Assembly: GCA_031292915.1 (NCBI GenBank)
Contig: JAUMSH010000034.1
Span: forward strand, 39,922 to 103,921
Length of the DNA stretch: 64,000 nt
From: Collinsella sp.
GTDB lineage: Bacteria; Actinomycetota; Coriobacteriia; Coriobacteriales; Coriobacteriaceae
Reading direction: 5' to 3'
Shown: piece after piece, positions 50,732 to 59,977 of the stretch
Position numbering within the stretch: position 1 is the first letter of the stretch
Layout: each line of letters begins with the position of its first letter
Program-made: the position numbers and the translations under genes
Notes under the pieces: model-generated
What the model saw: the letters and a program-made list of their open reading frames with translations, nothing else
Databases searched by the model: none
What the model was told of the DNA's origin: nothing

Positions 50732-51403
50732 TTATGCCTCCTGTGCGGCCTCGTTGCCCAGCTTCTGCAGCAGCGCAACCTCGGCAGCGGGATCTTGGGA
50801 CTTAAATACGGCGGAGCCGGCCACCAGGACATCGGCACCGGCCTTGACGACCTCGGCGATGTTTTTGGAAGAGATGCCGCCGTCGACCTCGATCATGGGC
50901 GACACGCCGTGGCGCTCGCACATGGCTTTGAGCTCGTGGAGCTTGGCGATGGTGCCCGGGATAAAGCTCTGGCCGCCAAAGCCGGGGTTCACGCTCATCA
51001 GCAGCACCATATCGACGACGTCGATGATGCTCTCGAGCACGCACACGGGGGTGGCGGGGTTGAGCACCACACCGGCCTTGACGCCGCGCTGCTGAAGATG
51101 CGTGAGCGTGCGGTGCAGGTGCGTGGAGGCCTCATAGTGCACGGTGATCATGTCGGCACCGGCGTCGGCGTACCAATCGACCGTCTCGTCGGGGTTCGAT
51201 ACCATCAGGTGCGCGTCGACCGGCACGTCGGTGGAGCGCTTGACGGCCTTGAGGATGTCAACGCCAAAGGTGAGGTTGCCGGTAAAATGACCGTCCATAA
51301 CGTCAAAGTGCACGTAATCGGCGCCGGCGATCTTGTCGAGCTCGCCCTTGAGGTTGGCCATGTCGGCCGAAAGGACGGACGGAGCGATTTTGATGGAACC
51401 CAT
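50732..51403 (-). CDS. rpe: Ribulose-phosphate 3-epimerase
   Basis: Pentose phosphate pathway enzyme. The 223-residue TIM barrel has IAPSVLSADMANLKGELD, HFDVMDGHFTGNLTFG, DAHLMVSNPD, VNPGFGGQSFIPG and IEVDGGISSKN, all family motifs with the catalytic aspartates in place. It lies between gpsA and the cysteine desulfurase on one strand with short gaps. Confidence 0.95.
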   Translation of the reverse strand: MGSIKIAPSVLSADMANLKGELDKIAGADYVHFDVMDGHFTGNLTFGVDILKAVKRSTDVPVDAHLMVSNPDETVDWYADAGADMITVHYEASTHLHRTLTHLQQRGVKAGVVLNPATPVCVLESIIDVVDMVLLMSVNPGFGGQSFIPGTIAKLHELKAMCERHGVSPMIEVDGGISSKNIAEVVKAGADVLVAGSAVFKSQDPAAEVALLQKLGNEAAQEA

Positions 51404-51421
51404 GGTAGTAGCCTTTCTGCG

Positions 51422-52429
51422 CTAGTCGTTGAGTCCGTAGAACTCTTGAGAGGGGACGCGGTCGGTAAGAATCTCGAGCGCCCTATCCAAAGTAACACCG
51501 TTGTAGAGCGTTTGCTCCACGGCAAAGGTGAGCGGAATGTCTACGCCCAGTGAACGGGCGAGCTCGCTGACGCTGCGGGCCGCGACGGCGCCCTCAACCA
51601 CCATATGCGTGCGCGTCTGATACTCGTCGAGCGACACGCCGTGGGCAAACTCGTAGCCAAAGGTGCGGTTGCGCGAGTGCTCCGAGGTGCAGGTGGCAAT
51701 GAGGTCGCCCATGCCGGCAAGTCCCATGCAGGTCATAGCTTGACCGCCGCGGGCATGCACCAGACGGCTAATCTCGGCCAGGCCGCGCGTCATGATGAGG
51801 GCGAGCGTGTTGTCGCCGGCACCGGTGCCGGCGGAGATGCCGCACACGATGGCGATGACATTTTTCATGGCGCCGCAGACCTCGACACCGGTCATGTCTT
51901 GCGACAGATAGATGCGGAAGGCCGTGGACAGGAGCAGGTCCTTAAAGGTCTCCCCTATCTGCGGATGTTCGCTGGCGATGACGGCGGCAGAAAGCCCGCC
52001 GCGGCAGATCTCCTCGGCATGGTTGGGGCCCGAGAGCGCCGCCACGCGCGCCTCGTTGCCGATCTCGCTGGCGATGACCTCGCTCATGAGCAGGCCGGAC
52101 TCGGGCTCAATGCCCTTGGTGAGGCAGAGCACCGGGGTGTCGGCGGCGATGAAGGGTGCTGCCTGATGACATACGCTGCGCAGGTGCGTGGAGGGCACGG
52201 CAAAGATGATGGCCTCGGCGCCGTCGAGCGCCTGCACCAGGTCCGTGGTGGCGACGACGTTGCCGGGCAGCTCGTAGCCCACCAGATACCGGGGGTTACG
52301 GTGCTCGGCGTTAATGCCGGCGGCCGTCTGCTCGCTGTGGGCCCACATGGTCACGCGCTCGGTTCGCGCGGCGGCAAGGCCGGCGACGGCGGTTCCCCAG
52401 GAGCCGGAGCCAATCAGTGCAACATTCAT
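51422..52429 (-). CDS. gpsA: Glycerol-3-phosphate dehydrogenase [NAD(P)+]
   Basis: Makes sn-glycerol 3-phosphate for phospholipids. The Rossmann site is IGSGSWGTAVAGLAA, followed by FAVPSTHLRSVC, LTKGIEPESG, LSGPNHAEEI and the catalytic lysine region CGAMKNVIAI. 335 residues. It works directly with the neighbouring acyltransferase gene plsY, which lies 9 bases upstream in the same direction. Confidence 0.96.
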   Translation of the reverse strand: MNVALIGSGSWGTAVAGLAAARTERVTMWAHSEQTAAGINAEHRNPRYLVGYELPGNVVATTDLVQALDGAEAIIFAVPSTHLRSVCHQAAPFIAADTPVLCLTKGIEPESGLLMSEVIASEIGNEARVAALSGPNHAEEICRGGLSAAVIASEHPQIGETFKDLLLSTAFRIYLSQDMTGVEVCGAMKNVIAIVCGISAGTGAGDNTLALIMTRGLAEISRLVHARGGQAMTCMGLAGMGDLIATCTSEHSRNRTFGYEFAHGVSLDEYQTRTHMVVEGAVAARSVSELARSLGVDIPLTFAVEQTLYNGVTLDRALEILTDRVPSQEFYGLND

Positions 52430-52438
52430 GACTCTCTC

Positions 52439-53122
52439 CTACTTATCGTCGGGCTCGGTGACGCGCTTGGTAAACGAGAGCTTGGACTCCTTACCGGTCA
52501 TGAGCTTTTTGATGTTCGCACGATGGGCCCACACCACGGTGATGCCGATCATCGCCATGCAAAACTTAAGTCCCAGGCTGCTGTACGGAAAGACCGCGCA
52601 GGCAGCGATGGGAAGACCGATGGCAGCGGCAAGCGAGCCCACCGACACAAACTTGGTGATGGCGACGGCCACGATAAACATGCCCAGCAGCGACAGGCCA
52701 ATAGGCCAGTACCAGGCGAGGATGACGCCCAGACCAACCGCGATACCCTTGCCGCCATGGAAATTGAGGTAGGGCGAGAAGATATGGCCCCACACAGCTG
52801 CCAGGCAGATGACGCCGAGCATCCAGTCGCCGGCGGCGCCGGGGGCCATAATGCTCACGGGGAAGCCATAGCCCAAGTCGGCGATAAGCGGACGCGCGAT
52901 AAGGACGCAGATGGCACCCTTAAGGCAGTCGAACAGCAGCGTGAGCGCGGCCACCTTGGGGCCGGCCACGCGCAGCGCGTTGGTGGTGCCGATGTTGCCG
53001 GAGCCCGCCTTGCGAATGTCGGTGTGGTTGAACACGCGGCCCAAGATCAGGCCAAACGGAATCGCCCCGATAAAGAACGAGACCACGGCGCAGATGGCGG
53101 TCAGCAGAATCGGATTATGCAT
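52439..53122 (-). CDS. plsY: Acyl-phosphate:glycerol-3-phosphate acyltransferase PlsY
   Basis: Membrane acyltransferase catalysing the first acylation in phosphatidate synthesis. Of the three PlsY motifs I see GSGNIGTTNALR, the FHGGKGIAVGLG loop, and a WAHRANIKKL end in place of the usual HR.NI.RL. There are about five to six helices in 227 residues. The ATG at 53122 overlaps the 3' end of der by eight bases and has GGAG upstream; a longer in-frame start is not supported. Confidence 0.94.
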   Translation of the reverse strand: MHNPILLTAICAVVSFFIGAIPFGLILGRVFNHTDIRKAGSGNIGTTNALRVAGPKVAALTLLFDCLKGAICVLIARPLIADLGYGFPVSIMAPGAAGDWMLGVICLAAVWGHIFSPYLNFHGGKGIAVGLGVILAWYWPIGLSLLGMFIVAVAITKFVSVGSLAAAIGLPIAACAVFPYSSLGLKFCMAMIGITVVWAHRANIKKLMTGKESKLSFTKRVTEPDDK

Positions 53123-54449
53123 CCTTTTGCTCCTTCTTCCTAAAGAAGAGTCGAATGGGCGTGCCGGCAAAGTCGAAGGTCGAACGCATGCGGTTCTCTA
53201 CGTAGCGCTGGTAGGTGTCGTTGACCAGGTCGCTGTGGTTGACGAAGAACGTGAACGTCGGCGGGTTGACGCCCGTCTGGGTCACGTAGTGCATGCGCAG
53301 GCGGCGCTTGCCGTCCACCACGGTATGACCGAACTCGCGCAGGTCGGTAAGGAACGTGTTGAGGCGCGAGGTGCTGATCTTCTGCGAGCGCGTCTTTTCG
53401 GCGGCGTCTACCATTGCCCAGATCTTCTCGACGCTGCGGCCGGTCAGGGCAGAGATGCGCAGGTACTGGGCCCAGGGAGCCATGACGCCCAGACGGCGGT
53501 CGATGGTCTCCATGCAGGCCTCGCGCTTACGGTCGTCGTCGAACAGATCCCACTTGTTGAGCAGCACAACGATGGCACAGCCGCGCTCGATGGCAAGACC
53601 CATGACCTTCTGGTCCTGTTCGGTAACGCCAACGGAGGCGTCGACGACGAGCAGCGCCACGTCGGCGCGGTCGATGGCGCGCAGGCCGCGAACCATGGAG
53701 TAGTACTCGATGTTCTCGTACACGGTGCTCTTCTTGCGGATGCCCGCGGTGTCGACCATGCGGTAGTGCTTGCCGTTGCGCTCCACGACGGTGTCGATGG
53801 CGTCGCGCGTCGTGCCGGCAATGTTGGACACGATAGAGCGGTCGGCGCCCAGGATGCGGTTGAACAGCGAGGACTTACCGGCGTTGGGGCGGCCGATGAT
53901 GGCGACGTTAAGCGCGTCGGGGAACTCATCGGCGATCTCGTCCTCTTCCTCGGGAAGCAGGGCCACGATGTCGTCGAGCAGGTCGCCCGTGCCGTGGCCG
54001 TGCAGGGCCGAGAGCGGCGTGGGCTCGCCGATACCGAGCGAATAGAACTCCCAGATGCTGTCGTTCTCGCGATCGGGGTTGTCGAGCTTGTTCACCAGCA
54101 GAAAGACCGGCTTGTCGCAGCGCTTGAGCATGCGAGCGACCGACTCGTCCTCCTCGGTGACGCCGGTGCGGCCGTCGACCACAAACAGGATGACGGCGGC
54201 TTCCTCGGCGGCGGCGAGGGCCTGGTCGCGAATGGAAGTGGCGAAGACGTCATCGCTCTTGAGCGGTTCGATGCCGCCCGTGTCGACGATGGTGAACTCG
54301 CGGCCGTTCCAATCGGCCGTGTGATACGAGCGGTCGCGCGTGACGCCGCGGGACTCATGGACGATGGCGTCCGAGGTCTGGGCCAGGCGGTTAACGAGCG
54401 TGGACTTGCCCACGTTGGGGCGTCCGACGACGGCGACGATAGGTTTCAT
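53115..54449 (-). CDS. der: GTPase Der (EngA)
   Basis: Ribosome-assembly GTPase with two G domains in tandem. G1 sites are GRPNVGKS and GRPNAGKS, G3 are DTGG and DTAG, and G4 are NKLD and NKWD; a C-terminal KH-like domain follows (RLRMHYVTQTGVNPPTFTFF). The ATG at 54449 has AGGAG upstream and gives 444 residues; the frame is open 57 codons further but without conservation. The order DUF512-der-plsY-gpsA is conserved in Gram-positive bacteria. Confidence 0.97.
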   Translation of the reverse strand: MKPIVAVVGRPNVGKSTLVNRLAQTSDAIVHESRGVTRDRSYHTADWNGREFTIVDTGGIEPLKSDDVFATSIRDQALAAAEEAAVILFVVDGRTGVTEEDESVARMLKRCDKPVFLLVNKLDNPDRENDSIWEFYSLGIGEPTPLSALHGHGTGDLLDDIVALLPEEEDEIADEFPDALNVAIIGRPNAGKSSLFNRILGADRSIVSNIAGTTRDAIDTVVERNGKHYRMVDTAGIRKKSTVYENIEYYSMVRGLRAIDRADVALLVVDASVGVTEQDQKVMGLAIERGCAIVVLLNKWDLFDDDRKREACMETIDRRLGVMAPWAQYLRISALTGRSVEKIWAMVDAAEKTRSQKISTSRLNTFLTDLREFGHTVVDGKRRLRMHYVTQTGVNPPTFTFFVNHSDLVNDTYQRYVENRMRSTFDFAGTPIRLFFRKKEQKDA

Positions 54450-54459
54450 CTGCACTCCT

Positions 54460-55902
54460 TTAATGGGTAGGGTCAGTGGAAATGTTAGAGTCCGCGGGCA
54501 CAATGCCAAGGATGTGCTCCAGGGTATTGAGCAGCTCATGCGGCATGGTCGACACCACATGAACCTCGGCGCCGCGACTGGTAAGGCTTGCGAGTAAATC
54601 GTCACGATGATACTCGTCAAGCGTCATGCCGTCAGCGTTGAACATGAGCTTAGGCACAAAGAGCATAACCCCCGAGAGGTCCTGCGGCAGCTGCTCCAGA
54701 ATGTCACACGCGACGATGAGGCCGGTCACGTCCACGTTGCCGCCAAAGTAGCGGTTCTTGATGGCCGTGACAGTGCCGGCGAGTCCCTTGGGCGATTCCA
54801 CAAAGCGGGCCACCGTGTCGCGTGCGCTGGCGCCCGAGAGGCACAGCAGGTGTTGGCTGCGGGCGGCGATGGCCTCGCGGACGCGGGCCAGTCGCTCGGC
54901 ATCGGCAGCGAGCACGTCGTCGGTCTCGTCCAGATACGAGCGGATCATGCCGATGCCGTCGTAGTACTGCGGGTAACCGTCGTAAAAGTCCGCCTCGGGC
55001 GGATCGATGCCGGCGTCCAGATAGAACTCGTCGCTCATCTGGAAGGTGTGGCGGCCAAAGCGCTCATAGGCGCGGTCCTGGAAGGGCCTGATCATGGCGA
55101 TGGTCTCGCGCGCTAGCTCGGGCTTGTCGCTGTAGGACCAGCTAAAACGGTTTTGATGCTTGGTAAAACCGAGCGGCACAATGCCCAGGCTTGTGATTTG
55201 CTCGTGCTCCTCACAAAAGCGCAGGGTCTTTTCCAGCTCCTCGCCGTCGTTCATGCCGGGGCACAACACGATCTGCGCGTGAATCTCGATGCCGGCGGCC
55301 ATGATGGCCTCGAGCACGTCCATGCCTCGCTGGGCGTTGCGGCCCATCATACGACGGCGGACGTCGGGGCTCACGGCATGGACCGATACGTTCATGGGGC
55401 TCATGTTGCGTTGGATGACGTTTTGCACGTCCTCGTCGGAGAGGTTCGTGAGCGTGACGAAGTTGCCCTGCAAAAAGCTCAGGCGGTAGTCGTCGTCGCG
55501 AATATAGAGCGTGGAGCGGCCGCCCTTGGGCAACATGGTCATAAAGCAGAACACGCAGGCGTTTACGCAGGTACGCATGCCGTCGAAGATGGGGCCATCG
55601 AACTCCAAACCCCAGTCCTCTCCCGGGAAGCGGTCGAGCTCGACGGAGGTGACGGTGCCGTCGCGCGGGTCGAATACCTCCAAATCAACGGTGTCGTCGT
55701 CTGCTTCCCAAAGCCATACGATCATGTCGGTGAGTTGCTCGCCGTTGACCGTGAGCACGCGCATGCCCGGCTCGATACCCACATCCCATGCGGGCGACTC
55801 GGGACGCACGTTCTTAACGAGCGCGCCCTCACCCGGCTCGGGGTCGCGGCTGCGCCCGTAATCGGCCACCTCGGCGGCGTATGCGGGTACGGTCTGGTCC
55901 AT
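54460..55902 (-). CDS. DUF512 radical SAM protein with PDZ-like N-terminus
   Basis: 480 residues: a PDZ-like domain (about 30-75, ALVKNVRPESPAWDVGIEPG), a radical SAM site TCVNACVFCFM with the CxxxCxxC spacing, and the C-terminal DUF512 domain. The protein family is widespread next to der but its reaction is unknown. The start at 55902 is chosen because the upstream in-frame sequence is an Arg/His-rich shadow of ispH. It begins 2 bases after ispH. Confidence 0.87.
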   Translation of the reverse strand: MDQTVPAYAAEVADYGRSRDPEPGEGALVKNVRPESPAWDVGIEPGMRVLTVNGEQLTDMIVWLWEADDDTVDLEVFDPRDGTVTSVELDRFPGEDWGLEFDGPIFDGMRTCVNACVFCFMTMLPKGGRSTLYIRDDDYRLSFLQGNFVTLTNLSDEDVQNVIQRNMSPMNVSVHAVSPDVRRRMMGRNAQRGMDVLEAIMAAGIEIHAQIVLCPGMNDGEELEKTLRFCEEHEQITSLGIVPLGFTKHQNRFSWSYSDKPELARETIAMIRPFQDRAYERFGRHTFQMSDEFYLDAGIDPPEADFYDGYPQYYDGIGMIRSYLDETDDVLAADAERLARVREAIAARSQHLLCLSGASARDTVARFVESPKGLAGTVTAIKNRYFGGNVDVTGLIVACDILEQLPQDLSGVMLFVPKLMFNADGMTLDEYHRDDLLASLTSRGAEVHVVSTMPHELLNTLEHILGIVPADSNISTDPTH

Positions 55903-55904
55903 GA

Positions 55905-56801
55905 TTAGCGGTAAAGCTCCTTGATGCGCGCAACGGCGCGTTCGATGTGTTCTTGCGGGGTGGAGGCTCCGGCAGTGATGCCGATGTGGCGCGCGTTGGC
56001 AAACCATGCGGCCTGGAGCTCGGAAGCTTCCTCGATGTGATACGTGCGCTCGCAGGCGTCTGCGCAAATCTGCGCCAGGCGGCGCGTGTTGCCCGAGTTC
56101 TTGCCGCCCACGACGACCATGCAGTCGCAGCGGTTAGCAAGTGCGGCGGCTGCCTGCTGGCGCTCGCTCGTGGCTGCGCAGATGGTGTTGATCACGCGTA
56201 GTTCCTGCACGCGCGGGGTGATGGCAGCCACAACCTCGGCGAGGTTCTGCGCGGTCTGGGTGGTCTGCACGACGAGGCCCACCTTGCCCTTGAGCGACAA
56301 GGCGTTGGCGTCGGCGGCACAGCTCACGACCTGCGCATCATCGCCGGCGTGACCCAGAATGCCCTCGACCTCGGGATGGCCCGGCTCACCCACGACAATC
56401 ACGCGGTAGTCCTCGCGCACCAGGCGCTCGGCCGCCACATGGACCTTCTTCACGTAGGGGCAGGTGGCGTCGACCACGGTAAGGCCGCGCTCGCGAGCGA
56501 CGTCAATGACCTGCGGCACCACACCGTGGGCGCGGATGATTACGGTGCCCGACGCGGCTTCGTCCAAGGTGTCGGCCAGCCCCACGCCTGCCTCGGCGAG
56601 CTCGCGCACCACGATGGGATTATGGATGAGCGGACCCAGGGTGTGGACCTGAGCGTTCTCCCCCGCCTGCGGCGCGGCGGCCAGCGCCATGTCGAGCGCG
56701 CGCTGTACGCCGTAGCAGGTGCCGGCGTGGGCAGCGATCTCGATGGTGGGGACGACCTCCTCAGCGGCGGTCGCGGTAGTATTTATGACGTTCTCACCCA
56801 T
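55905..56801 (-). CDS. ispH: 4-hydroxy-3-methylbut-2-enyl diphosphate reductase
   Basis: Last step of the MEP isoprenoid pathway. The three Fe-S cysteines are in GTCYGVQRAL (Cys29), DATCPYVKKVH and NTICAATSERQ; the proton-relay region VVVGEPGHPEVEGILG and the substrate-binding SGNTRRLAQ are also present. 298 residues. It starts 2 bases after the plsC stop. In some Firmicutes ispH is fused to ribosomal protein S1; here it is not. Confidence 0.95.
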   Translation of the reverse strand: MGENVINTTATAAEEVVPTIEIAAHAGTCYGVQRALDMALAAAPQAGENAQVHTLGPLIHNPIVVRELAEAGVGLADTLDEAASGTVIIRAHGVVPQVIDVARERGLTVVDATCPYVKKVHVAAERLVREDYRVIVVGEPGHPEVEGILGHAGDDAQVVSCAADANALSLKGKVGLVVQTTQTAQNLAEVVAAITPRVQELRVINTICAATSERQQAAAALANRCDCMVVVGGKNSGNTRRLAQICADACERTYHIEEASELQAAWFANARHIGITAGASTPQEHIERAVARIKELYR

Positions 56802-56803
56802 GG

Positions 56804-57532
56804 CTAGAACCTGCCCGGATGCTCGGCACACAGGTCATCACGCATGGCGTAGACGCGGCTCATGGCCTCGGACTCAAACCATGCCAGGCGCTCCTTGCGC
56901 TTGAGCTCGGCCGGTGCGTCGGATAACGAGATGGCCTTGCCGGCACGGATCCAGCACTTTTTGGGGCGCATGAGCTTTTTGCCTTTGGGCGTGATATCGG
57001 ACCAACCGCAGATGGCGAGCGGGTTGACGGGTGCCTTGCCCATCTGGGCAATGAGCGCAAAGCCGCCATGGACCTCGGGTTTGATCTCGCGCGAGCGGAT
57101 GCGCGTGCCCTCGGGGAAGATCAGGACGTCCTCGCCGCGCTGCAGTGCATGCTGGGCGGCGCGCAGGCACTTCATGTCGGCGGTGCCGCGCTCGACGGGA
57201 ATGCCACCCACGCGGCTAAAGGCCCAGCGCACAATTTTGCTCTTGGCAAACTCGGACTTAAAAATGGGACGAATGCGGCGGCCCCCAAAGAACAGCGCCG
57301 TCTCTACAGCCAAGAGCTCGGCCATCGAGGTGTGGTTGCAGATGACTACGCTGCCGCGGCCTTCCTGGCGCTCAAACAGCAGATCGGCGTCCTCGACCTT
57401 CCAGCGCCACATGAGCTTGGAGAAGGCCCAGAGGATTGCCATGACAACGGCAACAGTGCCGCGGATGAGCGCCGGGAACTCGGCGTAGGGGGCGTTGTAG
57501 TAATCCTCGGGCGTCTGCTTAAACAGGCGCAT
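56804..57532 (-). CDS. plsC: 1-acyl-sn-glycerol-3-phosphate acyltransferase, PlsC-like
   Basis: Adds the second acyl chain in phosphatidate synthesis. The 242 residues have a hydrophobic N-terminal helix (about 22-42), the catalytic motif CNHTSMAELLA, GGIPVERGTADM and LIFPEGTRIRS. The motif reads HX4E where nearly all members have HX4D; the codon is clearly GAG. It lies between cmk and ispH, a common order. PlsC is the best reading, but the altered active site leaves substrate or activity open. Confidence 0.85.
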   Translation of the reverse strand: MRLFKQTPEDYYNAPYAEFPALIRGTVAVVMAILWAFSKLMWRWKVEDADLLFERQEGRGSVVICNHTSMAELLAVETALFFGGRRIRPIFKSEFAKSKIVRWAFSRVGGIPVERGTADMKCLRAAQHALQRGEDVLIFPEGTRIRSREIKPEVHGGFALIAQMGKAPVNPLAICGWSDITPKGKKLMRPKKCWIRAGKAISLSDAPAELKRKERLAWFESEAMSRVYAMRDDLCAEHPGRF

Positions 57533-57535
57533 GGG

Positions 57536-58222
57536 CTACCTCCTTTGGTTGATGAGGTCCTCGATAATCGAGACGACCTCATCGATGGTGTGGGCGGTGG
57601 AGTCGACGTGCACGGCGTCCTCGGCTGGCACAAGCGGCGCGACCTCACGGCTGCTGTCGAGTTTGTCCCGCTGCTTGAGGGCGTCGAGGGTCTCATCGAC
57701 CTCAGCCTCGAGCTGCTCGGCAGTAAGCGGCTGAGCGTCGTTTTGGTGGCGCTGCAGCACGCGGCGACGGGCACGCTCGCGCGGGTCGGCGGTCAGGAAT
57801 ACCTTGACCTGCGCGTTGGGGAACACGACGGTTCCGATGTCTCGACCTTCGGCGACGATATCGCGGTCCTCGGCGGCGCGGCGCTGGTGGATGAACATGG
57901 CCGAGCGCACGCCCGGGTAGGCCGAGACCTTGGACACGTTGGCGTCCACCTGCGGGGTGCGGATAGCAGCCGAGGCGTCCTGGCCGTCAATGGTCAGGCG
58001 CGTGTCCTCGCCGGTGCCGTTGGTAAAGCGAATCTCGATCTGCTCGGCGAGGGCGTCGATAGCCGCCTCGTCGTCCAGATCGATGCCGCGGTCGAGCGCG
58101 GCGAAGGTGACGGCGCGATACATGGCGCCCGTGTCGAGCTTGTTAAAGCCCAGCTGGCGGGCGATCTCCTTGGCGATGGTGGACTTGCCGGAACCGGCGG
58201 GGCCGTCGATGGCGACGATCAT
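57536..58222 (-). CDS. cmk: Cytidylate kinase
   Basis: Phosphorylates CMP and dCMP. The P-loop is IDGPAGSGKSTIAKEIA, followed by LDTGAMYRAVT, AEGRDIGTVVFP, and the RARRRVLQ lid region. 228 residues. It starts with ATG, with AAAGG upstream, and stops 3 bases before plsC. Confidence 0.96.
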   Translation of the reverse strand: MIVAIDGPAGSGKSTIAKEIARQLGFNKLDTGAMYRAVTFAALDRGIDLDDEAAIDALAEQIEIRFTNGTGEDTRLTIDGQDASAAIRTPQVDANVSKVSAYPGVRSAMFIHQRRAAEDRDIVAEGRDIGTVVFPNAQVKVFLTADPRERARRRVLQRHQNDAQPLTAEQLEAEVDETLDALKQRDKLDSSREVAPLVPAEDAVHVDSTAHTIDEVVSIIEDLINQRR

Positions 58223-58288
58223 GTAATGCTTCCTTTCGGTGGTTGACGTGCTGGTATGGGACGCGGACGCTGGGGCTTGGTGGACTGG

Positions 58289-59251
58289 CTAGCCTGTGTA
58301 GCGCTCGCGGTAGGTGTTGCGCTTGGGCGCGGAGCCGTGGCTGCCGTGGTGGCGCGTGCGGCTCGCGGGCGTGTCCTGGGGCTTGCCGCCGCGTATGGCG
58401 CTGGCCTGCTTGGGAGGGATGCCACCGCTTTTGAGGATCTGTACCTCGCGCTCGGTGAGCTCGCGCCATGAGCCTTTGGCCACGTCCTTGAGCTCCAGGC
58501 CGGCAAAGTTACAGCGGTGTAGGCGGATCACCGGATGGTGGATCTTGCTCAGCATGCGCTTGACCTGGTTCTTGCGGCCCTCGCGGATGATAACTTCCAC
58601 GGCGGTGGTGCCGGGTTTGACGCCTTGCGGAGCCACGGCCTCGGCCTCGCGTGCGGTAATGACGCGGCAGATTGCCGGCTGACACAAGCCGTCGTCGAGC
58701 TCGATGCCACGGCGTAGCGGGTCTAGATCGCGGTCGGTCAGCTGCCCGTCCACGAGTGCCTGGTAGGTCTTGTAGACGTGCTTGCTGGGGTTCAGCAGGT
58801 CCTGAGACAGGTCGCCGTCGGTGGTAAAGAGCAAAAGACCCGTGGTGTCGCGGTCCAGGCGGCCCACCGGGAAGAGCCCCGGAAAGCGGTTGCGCGGTAC
58901 CAGGTCGGCCACGCAGGGGCGCTCCTGCGGGTCGCTCATGGTGGTGAGGTAGCCGGTCGGCTTGTAGAGCATCAAGTACACGGCGCCCTGGTTGAGCTTG
59001 ACGGGCATGCCGTCGACCTCGATGTGATCGTGGTCGACGTCGACCTTGGTGCCCAGCTCGGTCGCGACCTGGCCGTTGACGGTCACGCGGCCGGCGGTCA
59101 TCAGGTCCTCCGAGCCGCGGCGGCTCGCCACGCCCGCACGCGCCAAAAAGCGCTGCAGGCGCATGGTGTGCGGGTAAACGGGCTGGGCGTCGGTTGCAGG
59201 TACTGCGTTGCCCACGGCGTGCGCCTCCCCTGCTTCGCTAGTCCTCGTCAT
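58289..59251 (-). CDS. rluB: Pseudouridine synthase RluB/RsuA family
   Basis: Modifies uridines of rRNA. It has an S4 RNA-binding domain (RLQRFLARAGVASRRGSEDL), then the catalytic domain with the aspartate in GRLDRDTTGLLLFTTDG and the KVYKTYQALVDG-type strand, and EGRKNQVKRML. The 320 residues include a basic, Gly/Arg-rich tail of about 45. The first 28 residues are not conserved. The start overlaps the end of scpB by 14 bases. The order scpA-scpB-rluB is standard. Confidence 0.92.
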   Translation of the reverse strand: MTRTSEAGEAHAVGNAVPATDAQPVYPHTMRLQRFLARAGVASRRGSEDLMTAGRVTVNGQVATELGTKVDVDHDHIEVDGMPVKLNQGAVYLMLYKPTGYLTTMSDPQERPCVADLVPRNRFPGLFPVGRLDRDTTGLLLFTTDGDLSQDLLNPSKHVYKTYQALVDGQLTDRDLDPLRRGIELDDGLCQPAICRVITAREAEAVAPQGVKPGTTAVEVIIREGRKNQVKRMLSKIHHPVIRLHRCNFAGLELKDVAKGSWRELTEREVQILKSGGIPPKQASAIRGGKPQDTPASRTRHHGSHGSAPKRNTYRERYTG

Positions 59252-59966
59252 GCATATCCTCCGAGGTCTCGTCGATGACTAGGGTCTCCATGTCCTCGAC
59301 TGCCTCAACATCTTCAATATCGGTATCGAGAAGCTCGCGCTCTTCGTCCAGATCTTCGGCCTGCTCCACGAGCGTGGACTGAATACTGCGGCCGCTCAGG
59401 CGCTCGCGGATAAACTGACGCGACTGCTCGTCGGGGGCAAACTGCTCCAGGTCGGGCAGATCGCGGGTGGAGCGCAGACCGAACTTTTCCAAGAAGGCGT
59501 TGGTCGTGCCGTAGATGATGGCTTGACCGCGCTGGGGGTCGCGGCCGAGCTCACGCACCAGACCCTTGTCGACGAGCGACGCGATGACGCCGTCGGAGTT
59601 GACGCCGCGGATGCCCTTGACCACCTCGCGCGTCACGGGCTGGTGGTATGCGATGACGGCCAGGGTTTCGAGCGCCGCCTGCGACAGCTTTTGCGTGTCC
59701 CAGCTCAGCACGTAGGCCTCGACCACGTCGTGGTAGGCGGGATGCGTAAACAGGCGCCAGCCGCCGGCGACTTCGCGAAGCTGAAAGCCGCGGTTGGCCT
59801 CCTCGTACTCAACCTTGAGCTCGGCGAGCAGCGACGCGCACTCGCCGGGGGCGATATCCAGTGCGCCGGCCAGCGCGGGCGCACTCACCGGGTCGCTCGA
59901 TACCAGCAGCAGCGCCTCGAGGGCACCTTTGAGGCTGTTTGCCTCCAGCGTGGAAAGGGTTGACAT
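59238..59966 (-). CDS. scpB: Segregation and condensation protein B
   Basis: ScpB pairs with ScpA and SMC in chromosome condensation. The 242 residues hold two winged-helix domains (LKGALEALLLVSSDPVSAPA, LSQAALETLAVIAYHQPVTR, the family signature GVNSDGVIASL, and GTTNAFLEKFGL). The C-terminal 60 residues are very acidic and low-complexity, longer than usual. It starts 11 bases after scpA. Confidence 0.94.
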   Translation of the reverse strand: MSTLSTLEANSLKGALEALLLVSSDPVSAPALAGALDIAPGECASLLAELKVEYEEANRGFQLREVAGGWRLFTHPAYHDVVEAYVLSWDTQKLSQAALETLAVIAYHQPVTREVVKGIRGVNSDGVIASLVDKGLVRELGRDPQRGQAIIYGTTNAFLEKFGLRSTRDLPDLEQFAPDEQSRQFIRERLSGRSIQSTLVEQAEDLDEERELLDTDIEDVEAVEDMETLVIDETSEDMHDED

Positions 59967-59977
59967 GGTTGCGGCTC

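Noticed and set aside
54450..54620. An N-terminal extension of Der by 57 residues.
   Set aside because: The extension is antisense-like, Pro/Arg-rich sequence overlapping the DUF512 gene; the ATG at 54449 has a good ribosome site and begins the conserved GTPase.
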